A model generated the notes under the pieces. The model saw only the letters and a list, made by a program, of their open reading frames with translations, made no database searches and was not told where the DNA came from. A stretch of DNA of 64,000 nt, from positions 1 through 64,000 of the forward strand of contig CAYJAY010000008.1 of NCBI GenBank assembly GCA_964368445.1, given 5' to 3'. The position numbers and the translations under genes were made by a program. This document shows positions 51,552 through 60,442 of this stretch, in pieces. Each line of letters begins with the position of its first letter. Position 1 is the stretch's first letter. Source of the stretch: CAYJAY01 sp964368445 (lineage in GTDB: Bacteria > Bacillota > Clostridia > Oscillospirales > Ruminococcaceae).

Positions 51552-52166
51552 TTAAAATCCGAGTTTTTCCTCAACAAGGATAACCTTTATGCGGTTTGCG
51601 ATTCTTTGGAACGAAAGGGTTTGGTATATACAACAAATCCTTTCGGGGCTTTGGCAGTCCATGCAAACCCCGCTTTTTACGCAAGGGGTTGCGGTGTTTA
51701 ATCTTTTTGCGTTGAGTGGAGCGGCCGTTTCTTTAAGCCTTTTTTCCGCGTCCGCAAGCGTTGGAACAATCTTGTTTGTTCCGGCAACAATAATAACGTT
51801 TCGAGGCCCATTGGCTAAAGCTGAAACTCTGTTTCCGATTCCGTCGACATTGTAAAGCTCGCCATTTTCGGTGATGGCATTACTGCTTGAAAGGTAATAG
51901 TCGCAAGCTTTGGTTCTCATGGCTATTTCAAACGCTTCTTGTTCACTTGCGTTGGGTTTAAATCTGTCAAGAAAACTGTAGTCGCCGCTGTCTTTTAAAA
52001 GTCCCTTTATATCACATTCTGCAAGAGTCATAGAACCGCCGTGGGCTACCATGCTTCCCTTTGGTATTAATGACTGGACAAGTTCTCTTGCCGCCTCTTT
52101 AGACGACACTTTGTAAACTTCCATTCTATTTTTTCTGAGATTTTGAATTGTTTTTTCGATGTTCAT
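51552..52166 (-). CDS. LUD domain protein
   Basis: A 204-residue LutC/YkgG-like (LUD, formerly DUF162) protein. Members take part in lactate oxidation operons, but many stand-alone copies have unknown roles. KGSMVAHGGSMTLAECDIKGLL, DYYLSSSNAITENGELYN and NKIVPTLADAEKRL are family motifs. Several cysteines (CVKSGVCMDCQSPERICC) near the C-terminus could bind a metal. The ATG at 52166 has AGGCGG seven bases upstream; no lutA or lutB lies nearby. Confidence 0.9.
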   Translation of the reverse strand: MNIEKTIQNLRKNRMEVYKVSSKEAARELVQSLIPKGSMVAHGGSMTLAECDIKGLLKDSGDYSFLDRFKPNASEQEAFEIAMRTKACDYYLSSSNAITENGELYNVDGIGNRVSALANGPRNVIIVAGTNKIVPTLADAEKRLKETAAPLNAKRLNTATPCVKSGVCMDCQSPERICCIYQTLSFQRIANRIKVILVEEKLGF

Positions 52167-52199
52167 AAAGATACCGCCTTTTTTAAAATTAATAATTAT

Positions 52200-52512
52200 C
52201 AATGCGTAATTCGTAATTAAGGTGCGGCTTACGCCGGAATTAAATAGTTGTTAATTATTTAGTTAATAGTGAGTAGTTAATAGTGAATAGTGAATAGTTA
52301 ATAGTGAATAGTTATTGTGTCGGCTTGCGCCGACAGCATTTAAATAACAAGATTTTGACACTTCCTTCGAAGAGGGAGGCTAAAAGCCGTAAGGTCGACG
52401 GGAGGAGCGAACTCTTAAAAACGTAAAACATACTAAATCAAATGTTTAAAATTTCGCCCGTAAGGGCGCACATAAATTACGAATTACGAATTACGAATTA
52501 CGAATTAATAAC
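52200..52512. repeat. AT-rich dispersed element cluster (copy 3) filling a gene-free gap
   Basis: The 311-base gap holds runs of attagtta/tagtgaata units, a GCGGCTTACGCC-type core, a GTCGGC-ttgc-GCCGAC hairpin, the tail cattt-aaataacaagatttt shared with 2563-2640, a CTTCCTTCGAAGAGGGAGG-like palindromic segment (52362-52382), gcccgtaagggcg, and tandem copies of tacgaat at the end. No coding frame is supported. It looks like nested insertions of REP/MITE-like sequences. Confidence 0.55.
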
Positions 52513-52513
52513 C

Positions 52514-53224
52514 CTATTTATTTTTAATATAGTTTAAGGTTGGCGAACCCTTTTCGCCCCTTGCTTCTATATGGAATTTGTTTGAGGATTTAATCAAATT
52601 TGTCAACGTCTTGTGCCCAAAGTTTCTAACGTCAAAATCGGGGTTGCTGTTTTTAAGGAACGTCCCAACTTTTCCAAGATAAACAAATCCGTCGTCTTCA
52701 CAGTTATCGTCGGTGAACTTAACGATAGTTTGAATAAGTTTATTAAACTCGTTGCTGTTTTTGGAAAGCGCTTCTTCGTTGCTTATAACTTCGAGATATT
52801 TAAACGATTCACATGCGGTTATAAACGGTTTTGGGGTTTTCCTCTCTCCCATTCCGACAACCACCATTCCCGATTCTCTAAGCCTTGAAGCTAGCCTTGT
52901 AAAATCACTGTCCGAGCTCACGATGCAAAAACCGCTAACACTTCCAGAGTAAAGAATGTCCATAGCGTCGATTATTAAAGCCGAGTCGGTCGAGTTTTTA
53001 CCGCTTGTATAGGAATATTGTTGTATCGGAGTTATCGAAAAATCGAGAAGAACCGATTTCCAAGCTTGCATCTTTGGGGTTGTCCAGTTGCCATAGATAC
53101 GTTTTAGAGTTACCTTGGTGTCGGGATAGGTTGAAAGTTCTTTGAAGATATGCGCTATATATTTGTCTGAAACGTTTTCCGCGTCGATTAATAGCGCCAT
53201 TTTATTTTCCGTTGTTGTAATCAA
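52514..53224 (-). CDS. NYN-domain ribonuclease with LOTUS/OST-HTH end
   Basis: A 236-residue protein. The N-terminal NYN (PIN-like) domain has the acidic residues LLIDAEN (D14), STDSALIIDAMDILY and IVSSDSDFTRLA, the likely metal site for RNA cleavage. The C-terminal part (about 165-236: GFVYLGKVGTFLKNSNPDFDVRNFGHKTLTNLI) is a LOTUS/OST-HTH RNA-binding domain. The TTG at 53224 is chosen since AAAGGA is eight bases before it; an in-frame ATG at 53200 is the alternative. It is directly downstream of gatD. Confidence 0.9.
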   Translation of the reverse strand: MITTTENKMALLIDAENVSDKYIAHIFKELSTYPDTKVTLKRIYGNWTTPKMQAWKSVLLDFSITPIQQYSYTSGKNSTDSALIIDAMDILYSGSVSGFCIVSSDSDFTRLASRLRESGMVVVGMGERKTPKPFITACESFKYLEVISNEEALSKNSNEFNKLIQTIVKFTDDNCEDDGFVYLGKVGTFLKNSNPDFDVRNFGHKTLTNLIKSSNKFHIEARGEKGSPTLNYIKNK

Positions 53225-53229
53225 AAGTT

Positions 53230-53946
53230 TTATCCTTTCGTGTTTATGTCGGAACGCAAAATTTCAACAGCTTTTCGATAGCCGTTTTCCGCAATCGCGA
53301 ACCAATCGGAAACGACTGGTTCAAACGTCTTGTCGATAAGTTTTGCGAAATAATCGATAAGCAAGGGGTTGCGCACCAAGAGTGGCCCCGAAAGTTGGGT
53401 CGCATGAAAGTTGCCCTTAACAATTCCTTCATACTGTGTGTAGTTTTTAGAAGAACAGATTTCTGTCGTGAAAAAAGGTTTTTCATGACAGACTACCGCG
53501 AGTGACGAGTTTAAACTTCCAACAACGGGGTAGTTGAAAACATCGGAACGCATAATATATTCATCGTAACTTCTAGTCGGAATTTGCTTTATTTGCGTAT
53601 CGAAAAAACCAAGCCCCTCATATTTGTTACCCGAAAGGTCGGTTATGCTTTCACCAAAAAGCGCAAACGAATTACCTGTGCAAAGCATCGGTTTGTTGTT
53701 TGCAAGAAAAGTTTTGATGTCGTTTTTGAAACGTCGAACGTCTTTAAGACCCGCTAAAAGGCTTTTTTCGGTTCCGGCGCCGATATAGATAAAATCTGCG
53801 GTTTCAAGTTCGGTGTATTCTTCGACCGAAATGTGTTGGATTTCAAGCGTTTTGCCGACGTCTTCAAAACGTTTTTGCAACACCGCCAAGTTGGCATAGT
53901 CGCCATATAGGTTTAAGAGATCGTGGTATAAAAATATCGCTTTCAT
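53230..53946 (-). CDS. gatD: Lipid II amidating glutamine amidotransferase subunit
   Basis: A 238-residue class I glutamine amidotransferase of the CobB/CobQ type that supplies ammonia to MurT for amidation of D-glutamate in lipid II. The nucleophile is C89 in LCTGNSFALFG and the general base is H181 in GNFHATQLSGPLL, as in Staphylococcus GatD (C94/H189). It lies six bases after murT. The amidated peptide stem is needed for efficient cross-linking by some transpeptidases. Confidence 0.95.
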   Translation of the reverse strand: MKAIFLYHDLLNLYGDYANLAVLQKRFEDVGKTLEIQHISVEEYTELETADFIYIGAGTEKSLLAGLKDVRRFKNDIKTFLANNKPMLCTGNSFALFGESITDLSGNKYEGLGFFDTQIKQIPTRSYDEYIMRSDVFNYPVVGSLNSSLAVVCHEKPFFTTEICSSKNYTQYEGIVKGNFHATQLSGPLLVRNPLLIDYFAKLIDKTFEPVVSDWFAIAENGYRKAVEILRSDINTKG

Positions 53947-53952
53947 ATGTCT

Positions 53953-55290
53953 TTACTGTACCCCCTCTGAAAGCATCCGTACTCGACTGTTGAATTTTGG
54001 CATGTCGGTGAAACAAGTGAGAACAAAGATATCCCCGACAGAGTCACTACAAAGCTTGCCAAAAACGACATCGATATCGGTGTCACATATGATTTTATCA
54101 AAAGAAATTCCGGCAAACATAAGTCTTAACACAACGTCGTTTGCAAACTTACCTGAAACAAAGAGTTTCTTTATACGAGGATTGTTTAAAAGTTCAAAAT
54201 CAATATCCCAAAGCCACGACATATCGTTGGCTATATATTTCCTGCTTAACAAATCGACAAGAAGATAGACAGAAATTTCGGCCGCATCGCTTTCAAGCAC
54301 GGCAGCAATCGACTGGTTGTATGACATAGAATTTTCATGTTTGCTTAAAAGAGAGACGGTTCTGTGTCCGCCGATAAAACGGCTTTCAATCCGCCCGCTT
54401 TTTATAAGATATCCGCCAAGGCTTTTCGCCACATTTTCGCCCGAAAGGCCAAAAATCTCGACACCAACCGTCATGGCGGCCGCAATGTTATATCCAAACA
54501 TACCGCTTAAAATTTGAGGTTTTATGATAAATTCATCGTCTAAAACAAAACTCTTGCCTTGAACCGCGCTAACCGCATGGGTAAACGGTTGGTGGGTAAA
54601 GCCACATGATAAACAGCTGAAGTTTCCAAGATGGTTGTGTACTCGATAGGAATATGAAAGCCTTCCTTTGCAAACGGGGCAAAAAGCTCCGTCGAAATAA
54701 GCGTGTTTGGTTTCGAGCGGCTCGCAAATCGCCTCGCCTTTTATTCCGAAATAAAGGCTGTTTTCGCGACCTTGACCATATGACGCAACAAGCGGGTCGT
54801 CTGCGTTTAGTATCAAGATCGAATCTTTGGGCAATCCTTTTTTTAGTTCGCCATAAACAAATTCGCTGTTTCCGTTTCGCGTTAGCTGGTCACGGTTGAG
54901 GTTTAACACAACGATTGCTGTCGGTGAAAACCCGGAAAAGCTATATTGACAGTATCTCTCGTCGCTTTCAAGAATCGCTATGTCGGCTTGAACTTCTCCT
55001 TTTAAGTTGCAGTTCTTCAAAAGAACCGTCGCAATTCCCTCGATTTGGTTACTACCTTGTTTGTTTGTAATTATTTTCTTGCCTGTTGTTTTTGCAACTT
55101 CAACGATAAGTTCGGCAGAGGTAGTTTTGCCGTTAGACCCACTAACCGCAACTACAATGTCGGGCATTTTTAACCGCGAAAGGATAGCGGGGCAAATCTT
55201 TAACGCAATTCCTCCCGGAAAACTGCTCCCTCTACCAAGTTTTTCAAGAAAATACGAAAGAATTTTACAAATTAATATTGCTAATTTCAA
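53953..55290 (-). CDS. murT: Lipid II isoglutaminyl synthase, Mur ligase subunit
   Basis: A 445-residue Mur-ligase-like protein that works with GatD to amidate the D-Glu of lipid II. The P-loop is GSNGKTTSAE (51-60), followed by a four-cysteine zinc ribbon (C204, C207, C226, C229), and the C-terminal DUF1727 with NDMSWLWDIDFE holds the catalytic aspartate. The TTG at 55290 (LKLAILI) has a GGAG six bases upstream and aligns with family starts; a longer frame reaching 55404 lacks a ribosome site. Confidence 0.95.
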   Translation of the reverse strand: MKLAILICKILSYFLEKLGRGSSFPGGIALKICPAILSRLKMPDIVVAVSGSNGKTTSAELIVEVAKTTGKKIITNKQGSNQIEGIATVLLKNCNLKGEVQADIAILESDERYCQYSFSGFSPTAIVVLNLNRDQLTRNGNSEFVYGELKKGLPKDSILILNADDPLVASYGQGRENSLYFGIKGEAICEPLETKHAYFDGAFCPVCKGRLSYSYRVHNHLGNFSCLSCGFTHQPFTHAVSAVQGKSFVLDDEFIIKPQILSGMFGYNIAAAMTVGVEIFGLSGENVAKSLGGYLIKSGRIESRFIGGHRTVSLLSKHENSMSYNQSIAAVLESDAAEISVYLLVDLLSRKYIANDMSWLWDIDFELLNNPRIKKLFVSGKFANDVVLRLMFAGISFDKIICDTDIDVVFGKLCSDSVGDIFVLTCFTDMPKFNSRVRMLSEGVQ

Positions 55291-55395
55291 ATTTTGGCTC
55301 CATAATAATATTAAGATTAGTTTGTATACACCACTATAATAACAGAATTCCCTGTTCAATACAACAAAATATAACGTTAGAGTTAGAAGATTAGT

Positions 55396-55482
55396 TTGAA
55401 ACAAAGTTTCAAACGTGAGTTTTGTGCTTTTCGGTCAATACGCCGCCCGAAATTTTGCCACAAAAAAACCGATGTGGCAAAA
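55396..55482. repeat. Two perfect hairpins in the murT/HD-gene divergent region
   Basis: GTTTGAAAC-aaa-GTTTCAAAC (55396-55416) and TTTTGCCACA-10-base spacer-TGTGGCAAAA (55453-55482) lie upstream of the plus-strand HD gene, about 150 bases from the murT start. The first could be a palindromic operator; the second is a stem that may lie in the leader. Confidence 0.5.
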
Positions 55483-55517
55483 CCGCCCAAAACATCAAGA
55501 AAGGAATGGAGATTTTT

Positions 55518-56525
55518 ATGGGAGTCCCTTTAAAAGGAGATATTTTGGAAAATTTCGACATGTTTAAGCGCGAGACTTTGGAACTAGGGATTGTTAAAAC
55601 GATAGGAGACCCGTACAAAACGTTTGAAAAAGACCCGAAATTAATGTTGACGGCGTTAAGAATAAGTGCTGCGCAAGGGTTTATAATCGACACCGAGACG
55701 CTAAAGGCGGCACACGAGAAAAAGGAGCTTTTGAAACAACTTTCAAGCGAGGATATTAAACCAGAGTTCGAGCGGTATATCGTGTTGGAAAATGCCGGCC
55801 GGCACTTTTCAAAAAATAAAGATATATGGTTTGAGATTTTTCCCGAATTTAGGTCGTGCGTCGGGTTTGACCAACATAACCCAAACCATTGTTATGACGT
55901 GTTTTCACACATAATGGCGACGGTAGACGCGGTTGAACCAAAGCTAAATTTAAGGCTTGCCGCTTTTTTTCATGATGTTGCAAAACCTGTTTGTTTTACG
56001 TTTAACGAGCAAAAGATGGGACGTTTTTACGGACACACCGACAAAAGTGCCAACATGGCAAAAGACGCGCTCGAACGCTTGAATTTTAACAACGACTTAA
56101 TTGCTAACGTTTGTAAATTAATCTCGCTACACAATATATCAAAAAGGGATAGCGATGAATATGCAAAGATGTGGATTATGAAAAGCTCAAAGCAAGATGT
56201 TTTGGAACTTTTGGAGCTTGTGCGCGCAGATTGCTTTTCCCACGACATTTGTTACCATGACAGGCTGTTGACTCTTTCGGGACTTAAAGCGAGGATTGAA
56301 AAACTACTTTTAGAGGACGGATGTTTTTTTGAGAACGAACTTGATATAGACGACGGCGACTTTATAAATCTTGGAATTAACGAACAAAGCGTTATTAAAA
56401 TGACAAAAGCAACGCTTTTACATAAAGTTGTGTTTGAAGGGCTTAAAAATAATAAACTGCTTTTAAGCGAAAAGGCGATTGAGATTGTTAATTTTGGGGT
56501 TTTTTGTGACACCCCGACACCATAA
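55518..56525 (+). CDS. CCA-tRNA nucleotidyltransferase-like HD protein lacking the catalytic head
   Basis: A 336-residue protein that resembles the C-terminal two thirds of bacterial CCA-adding enzymes: the neck motif GIVKTIGDPYKTFEKDP (25-41), the body (ALRISAAQGFIID), and an HD domain (NHCYDVFSHIMATVDAV; AAFFHDVAKP with H152-D153; FYGHTDKSANMAKDALERL). The entire nucleotidyltransferase head, including the GGxxRD and DxD metal motifs, is missing, and no remnant is seen in the 227 bases upstream. The ATG at 55518 has a correct AAGGAATGGAG. It may be a phosphohydrolase or tRNA-related HD protein with a new role. A CCA-adding gene elsewhere would still be needed. Confidence 0.85.
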   Translation: MGVPLKGDILENFDMFKRETLELGIVKTIGDPYKTFEKDPKLMLTALRISAAQGFIIDTETLKAAHEKKELLKQLSSEDIKPEFERYIVLENAGRHFSKNKDIWFEIFPEFRSCVGFDQHNPNHCYDVFSHIMATVDAVEPKLNLRLAAFFHDVAKPVCFTFNEQKMGRFYGHTDKSANMAKDALERLNFNNDLIANVCKLISLHNISKRDSDEYAKMWIMKSSKQDVLELLELVRADCFSHDICYHDRLLTLSGLKARIEKLLLEDGCFFENELDIDDGDFINLGINEQSVIKMTKATLLHKVVFEGLKNNKLLLSEKAIEIVNFGVFCDTPTP

Positions 56526-56569
56526 TTTAGTGGTGTATACAAAATGTTTTGGTAACATAATAATTTGAT

Positions 56570-56650
56570 TTGTTTTTTTTGCTCTTAAATGTTAAACTTA
56601 TCTTAGGTTGGCCTTCCGGAAACCGATCGTTTTGGGGAGCCCACCCTAAG
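56570..56650 (+). promoter_or_regulatory. Promoter and leader hairpin before the SRPBCC cluster
   Basis: TTGTTT (56570-56575), 17 bases and TAAACT (56593-56598) form a promoter. Close downstream, CTTAGGtTGG...CCACCCTAAG (56602-56650) folds into a long stem with one mismatch and inner CTTCC/GGGAG and AAAC/GTTT stems. Only the first few bases may precede the transcription start. No known riboswitch consensus is evident. Confidence 0.45.
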
Positions 56651-56675
56651 TATTATTTTATTCTAATAGGTGTTT

Positions 56676-58406
56676 ATGCGCGAAGCTGTTGGAAAAATAA
56701 CCGAATCAATTGAACTACGCTGTGCCGTCGAAGTGGTATGGCAAATTTTGGTTGATGTCGAGAGTTATGGAGAATGGTTTGACATAGACCGAAAGCAGAC
56801 ATTAAGAACGGTTGAGCCGGAATTTTGTGAAGGTGGCCGTTTGGTGTTTAATGACTCAAAAGCTTCAAGTAAAATAATAACTACCTGTAGAAAAAACAAA
56901 GAATTGTCGTTTGGAGATGACTTTTCCAGAGAAACATTCACACTGCAAGAAACCCAAAGAGGATCAAAACTAACTGTTTTGATAGAGCTTGCCGAAATAG
57001 AAAATTTAGACTTGGCAGTTATAAAATCCAAAGTCGCCGTGATGTTACGTTCGATTAAGCTTTTGGCGTATGACCGAAACGAGGGAGGCTTTGAACATAA
57101 CGCAAAGAGAAAAGATCGAAAGAAAATCCCGATAGCCACAAGAGTTTTTACGATAGTGTTCAAAGGGTATAAGACAGCTGAACTTCACGACACAAGCCGT
57201 GTTCGAATAAACAGTCAGATAAACCAGGAGATAAGCCCAAACAGGTGGCAAACAATGGCGGGGGGACTGTTTGCTATTGGCCTGTTTATCGTGCTTATTT
57301 ATACGACTGCGATGGAAAAACCGGGCGTTGTGCGGTCTTCGGGGCTTTCGATATATCAAAGCGAGAATATAACTAAACAGGTGGTTGAATCAATCGATTT
57401 TGACGAAACAAAACTTTTATTAGAAAGAAATTTAAGCTGTGTCGGAATGTCGGTTAATGAAGACTTATTTAGCTATTCTTCGGTTGATACGTTTAACGAC
57501 AAACCGGAAATTCAGATGTTTATTATGTATGACACACACAACATCGTGAGAAGATATGGTATTTTAGACTATAAACAAAGCTATCAAAGATATTATGGCG
57601 AGATAGAGGATTTTTGCACGTCGATTACATTCGATATGACATACACCGATATTGAAGCTGTTGTGGGACAAAAGCTTTCGGGGTTTGATGTAGACAAAAA
57701 CGGAACCGCAAGATATTATTTCGGAAAGATTGATGAAAGAAGAGATATCTTTGACAGATATAACTATTCCGAACTTGTGATAACTATCGACAGCATAAAC
57801 GACGTGATTAAATGCGAATACTACTACCCACCGATACTTTCGGGAAATCTCCCGATCAACGAACTTACAACGAGCATAGAACGCCAGTTTCCTGAAGAAC
57901 GCGAGTATGAAGCTTCGAAACTTTACGGAGACAGGGTAGTTTTATTACAAGGTCTTTCAAAACAAGAGGTTGAAACGGTGTTGTCGGTCGACGGCGTCGA
58001 GATAACACAAGATGAATATCTATACAACGTTGATCCTCCGTATGACGACAACGAGTCGCAAGGGTTCACATACAGAATCCAATATCAAGATAATATAGCG
58101 GTTTCGGTTGTATTTGTGAACAACAAACTGTTAACCCTAGAAAGGGACACCCTTTCAGAATCGTTGACAGGGGAGCTTGCGGTTGGAATGTCGGGGAACT
58201 TGGTTGAACAAAGAATGGGAATTGTTCCGACGGCGATATATTCCGATGGCGAAAGCATAATAAGCGTATACGGAACAACGGGTAAACTTGATTTAGCGCA
58301 TGGCGAAACAACCGAGCTTATAGAACTTCTTAGGCAACAAGCACCAATATCAATAACGTTAGAAACAGACGGGATGACGGTTATCGAAATTTTGTCTAAT
58401 CAATAG
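56676..58406 (+). CDS. SRPBCC - TM - BamE-like repeat protein, paralogue A
   Basis: A 576-residue protein. Residues about 5-135 form an SRPBCC (START/AHSA1-like) lipid-cavity domain in the cytosol (VEVVWQILVDVESYGEWFD, the helix-grip opening). A basic linker leads to one membrane helix (about 194-211). The extracellular part (213-576) holds three or four repeats of a BamE/SmpA-like pattern (LERNLSCVGMSV, MTYTDIEAVVGQKL, LSKQEVETVLSVDG, VGMSGNLVEQRMG). The ATG at 56676 has AGGTG upstream. Gene 58423-60378 is a paralogue with the same order of parts, so they may work as a complex. Function is unknown to me. Confidence 0.8.
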   Translation: MREAVGKITESIELRCAVEVVWQILVDVESYGEWFDIDRKQTLRTVEPEFCEGGRLVFNDSKASSKIITTCRKNKELSFGDDFSRETFTLQETQRGSKLTVLIELAEIENLDLAVIKSKVAVMLRSIKLLAYDRNEGGFEHNAKRKDRKKIPIATRVFTIVFKGYKTAELHDTSRVRINSQINQEISPNRWQTMAGGLFAIGLFIVLIYTTAMEKPGVVRSSGLSIYQSENITKQVVESIDFDETKLLLERNLSCVGMSVNEDLFSYSSVDTFNDKPEIQMFIMYDTHNIVRRYGILDYKQSYQRYYGEIEDFCTSITFDMTYTDIEAVVGQKLSGFDVDKNGTARYYFGKIDERRDIFDRYNYSELVITIDSINDVIKCEYYYPPILSGNLPINELTTSIERQFPEEREYEASKLYGDRVVLLQGLSKQEVETVLSVDGVEITQDEYLYNVDPPYDDNESQGFTYRIQYQDNIAVSVVFVNNKLLTLERDTLSESLTGELAVGMSGNLVEQRMGIVPTAIYSDGESIISVYGTTGKLDLAHGETTELIELLRQQAPISITLETDGMTVIEILSNQ

Positions 58407-58422
58407 GAATAGGTTTTTATTT

Positions 58423-60378
58423 ATGGAAAACAAAACTTGTCAAATCACCGTTCATGTCAACGCATCAAGGGAGGATGTTTGGGGAATAATAACCTCTCCT
58501 GCCGAGATGGCAAGTTTGATAGGGACAGAGATTAAAACAAAATTTAAATATTTCGGGGACATTGTAAACGGAAAACTTGGAGCTCTTGACAGAGTTTTTG
58601 AGGTTAGAATTAAACCACACGATATCGAGATTTTTGACGAGAAGATAAGGGTTGGGTTTCGCGTGACGCAAAACCCCGATTTTACGTGTGAAATCCTCGC
58701 GGTGGCTATAAGCTCGGACCCTTCCGACGCCGAAAATGCGCCGGAAATTTTGACCGAGATTTTAAGAAGGGTTAAAATAACCAGCGAACCTGCCAACGAA
58801 ATATCTGCCGAATATACAGGGCAAGAGCAACAGCCTTCTTCATACCAACCGTTTAAGTATAAAGCGGAAAAAAAGCCAACGCCTACCCTCGAAACAAACG
58901 AGCAAAATCAACAACAAACATACATCGCCCCGCAAACTACATTTCAAAAGCATGTTGCGCCTTTTTTAATATATGCTGCAACCGTTGTTGTGGCGGTCTT
59001 GGGGTTGTTCACATATAACGAAGTAACCGCCGCAAAGGCGCCAAAGGTGGATACCGAGATTTTGAGTGAGTTTGTGACGTTTGAAAACGTAGGAACGATA
59101 AAGATCGGAGACACAAGGCAGACGGTCGAAACCCTTTTAAAGACTTCGGGCGAGGAAAAAGACGGCGAGACTTTTTATAAAAGCCTTGAAGTTTTGCCTG
59201 TTGGAGAAAGTAGTTATCAAACATCAATAGGATATGACAACGTCGGAAACGTTAATAGGATAGAGTATATCGATCTGTCGATAAGTTCTGCTATCGAACC
59301 GTTGGTTTTGTCGGGTACAGGCGAAGTTACGGCCAATATGACGATGTTTGACGTTGAAAATGCTATTGGTTCAAAAGTGTCTTTGTTCAGAAACTATATC
59401 GACGCAAACGGAAACGAGATGTTAGAGGTTCATTTTGGATATTCCGATCCGTTCGCTAGTTTTAGCAACTCTTTCAGAGGGGAATATGCGGTATACATCA
59501 ACAGGACAACGGGCGAAATAAAACGCGAACAACTTAAAGAATACGAGGGGTATGACCCTCTTTTAATACCTTCGCTTGAACAACATCCCGCAAGCGCACA
59601 ATATGCAAGTTATGATGAGTTTATAGCGGATAGATATATAACGCAAAAGGCGGAATTTCTTGCCAACGACTATAGCAAAGGCGACCTTGCGGCGGTATTT
59701 GATGCGTCGCTTGACATATACAGCACGGTTAACAACAACCTGTTGCACAACGTTAATTCTGCTACAGGTCCGCTTGTCGCAAATAATTTCCGTGATGCCG
59801 GAAACTATAAGTTAACCGCGATACTCGATGAGAACGGCGCGTTTAAACTCGGCTCGTTCACAAACTTAAAGCTTATGACCAAAGAAGGCATGTTAAACGA
59901 AACTAGGTTTAGACAGGTTTCGAGGGATATGTCAAAAGGTGAAATCGACGCAATTATGCCGGTGCTTCCGACCTCGATTATTTTTGACATCAACAGCATA
60001 ACATATTGCTATGGAAGATACCTTGAAAGAACCGAGGTTGACCAACAGTTTGAAGTTATTGTGGTGTATGACAAAACGACGATGCTAGCGGAAAATGTCT
60101 ATATTAACGCACAACTTGCCGAAGGCGGAACGAGCGGACTCATAACGACACCCGAAGAGGTAACGCCGGTTCCGGAGCACCAAGGCGAGATGCCGCCGTC
60201 GGCGGGAGAACAGCAACAAGCTATTGAACAAGAACAGCAACAAGAAGAACTTGAAGCAACACAAGCAACACAAGCAACACAAGCAACGCCGGTTGTCGAA
60301 GGACAAACAGACACGGAAAATCAACAAGCTCAACCCGAAGGCGATGATACTCAAACGGGTGAGCAAACACCGACCTAA
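58423..60378 (+). CDS. SRPBCC - TM - BamE-like repeat protein, paralogue B
   Basis: A 651-residue relative of the upstream gene. SRPBCC domain at about 5-120 (ITVHVNASREDVWGIITSPAEMASL), a Q/P/T-rich linker, a membrane helix at 178-197, then three BamE-like repeats (IKIGDTRQTVETLLKTSGEE; NMTMFDVENAIG; DMSKGEIDAIM). The tail of about 50 residues is glutamine/glutamate/threonine-rich with ATQATQATQAT and is typical of a disordered surface tail. It starts 17 bases after the first gene with AGGAATAGG upstream. Tail and helix put the BamE-like part outside the cell. Confidence 0.8.
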   Translation: MENKTCQITVHVNASREDVWGIITSPAEMASLIGTEIKTKFKYFGDIVNGKLGALDRVFEVRIKPHDIEIFDEKIRVGFRVTQNPDFTCEILAVAISSDPSDAENAPEILTEILRRVKITSEPANEISAEYTGQEQQPSSYQPFKYKAEKKPTPTLETNEQNQQQTYIAPQTTFQKHVAPFLIYAATVVVAVLGLFTYNEVTAAKAPKVDTEILSEFVTFENVGTIKIGDTRQTVETLLKTSGEEKDGETFYKSLEVLPVGESSYQTSIGYDNVGNVNRIEYIDLSISSAIEPLVLSGTGEVTANMTMFDVENAIGSKVSLFRNYIDANGNEMLEVHFGYSDPFASFSNSFRGEYAVYINRTTGEIKREQLKEYEGYDPLLIPSLEQHPASAQYASYDEFIADRYITQKAEFLANDYSKGDLAAVFDASLDIYSTVNNNLLHNVNSATGPLVANNFRDAGNYKLTAILDENGAFKLGSFTNLKLMTKEGMLNETRFRQVSRDMSKGEIDAIMPVLPTSIIFDINSITYCYGRYLERTEVDQQFEVIVVYDKTTMLAENVYINAQLAEGGTSGLITTPEEVTPVPEHQGEMPPSAGEQQQAIEQEQQQEELEATQATQATQATPVVEGQTDTENQQAQPEGDDTQTGEQTPT

Positions 60379-60442
60379 AAAATCGGATATATGAGGGAAC
60401 AATAGGATTAATGTAAAAGTTTTTCGGGGGATAGAACAAAAC

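Noticed and set aside
56602..56650. TTCCGGAA in the leader as a piece of an SRP RNA or known riboswitch
   Set aside because: The surrounding bases do not match the SRP core or any riboswitch consensus I can recall; left as an unassigned hairpin.
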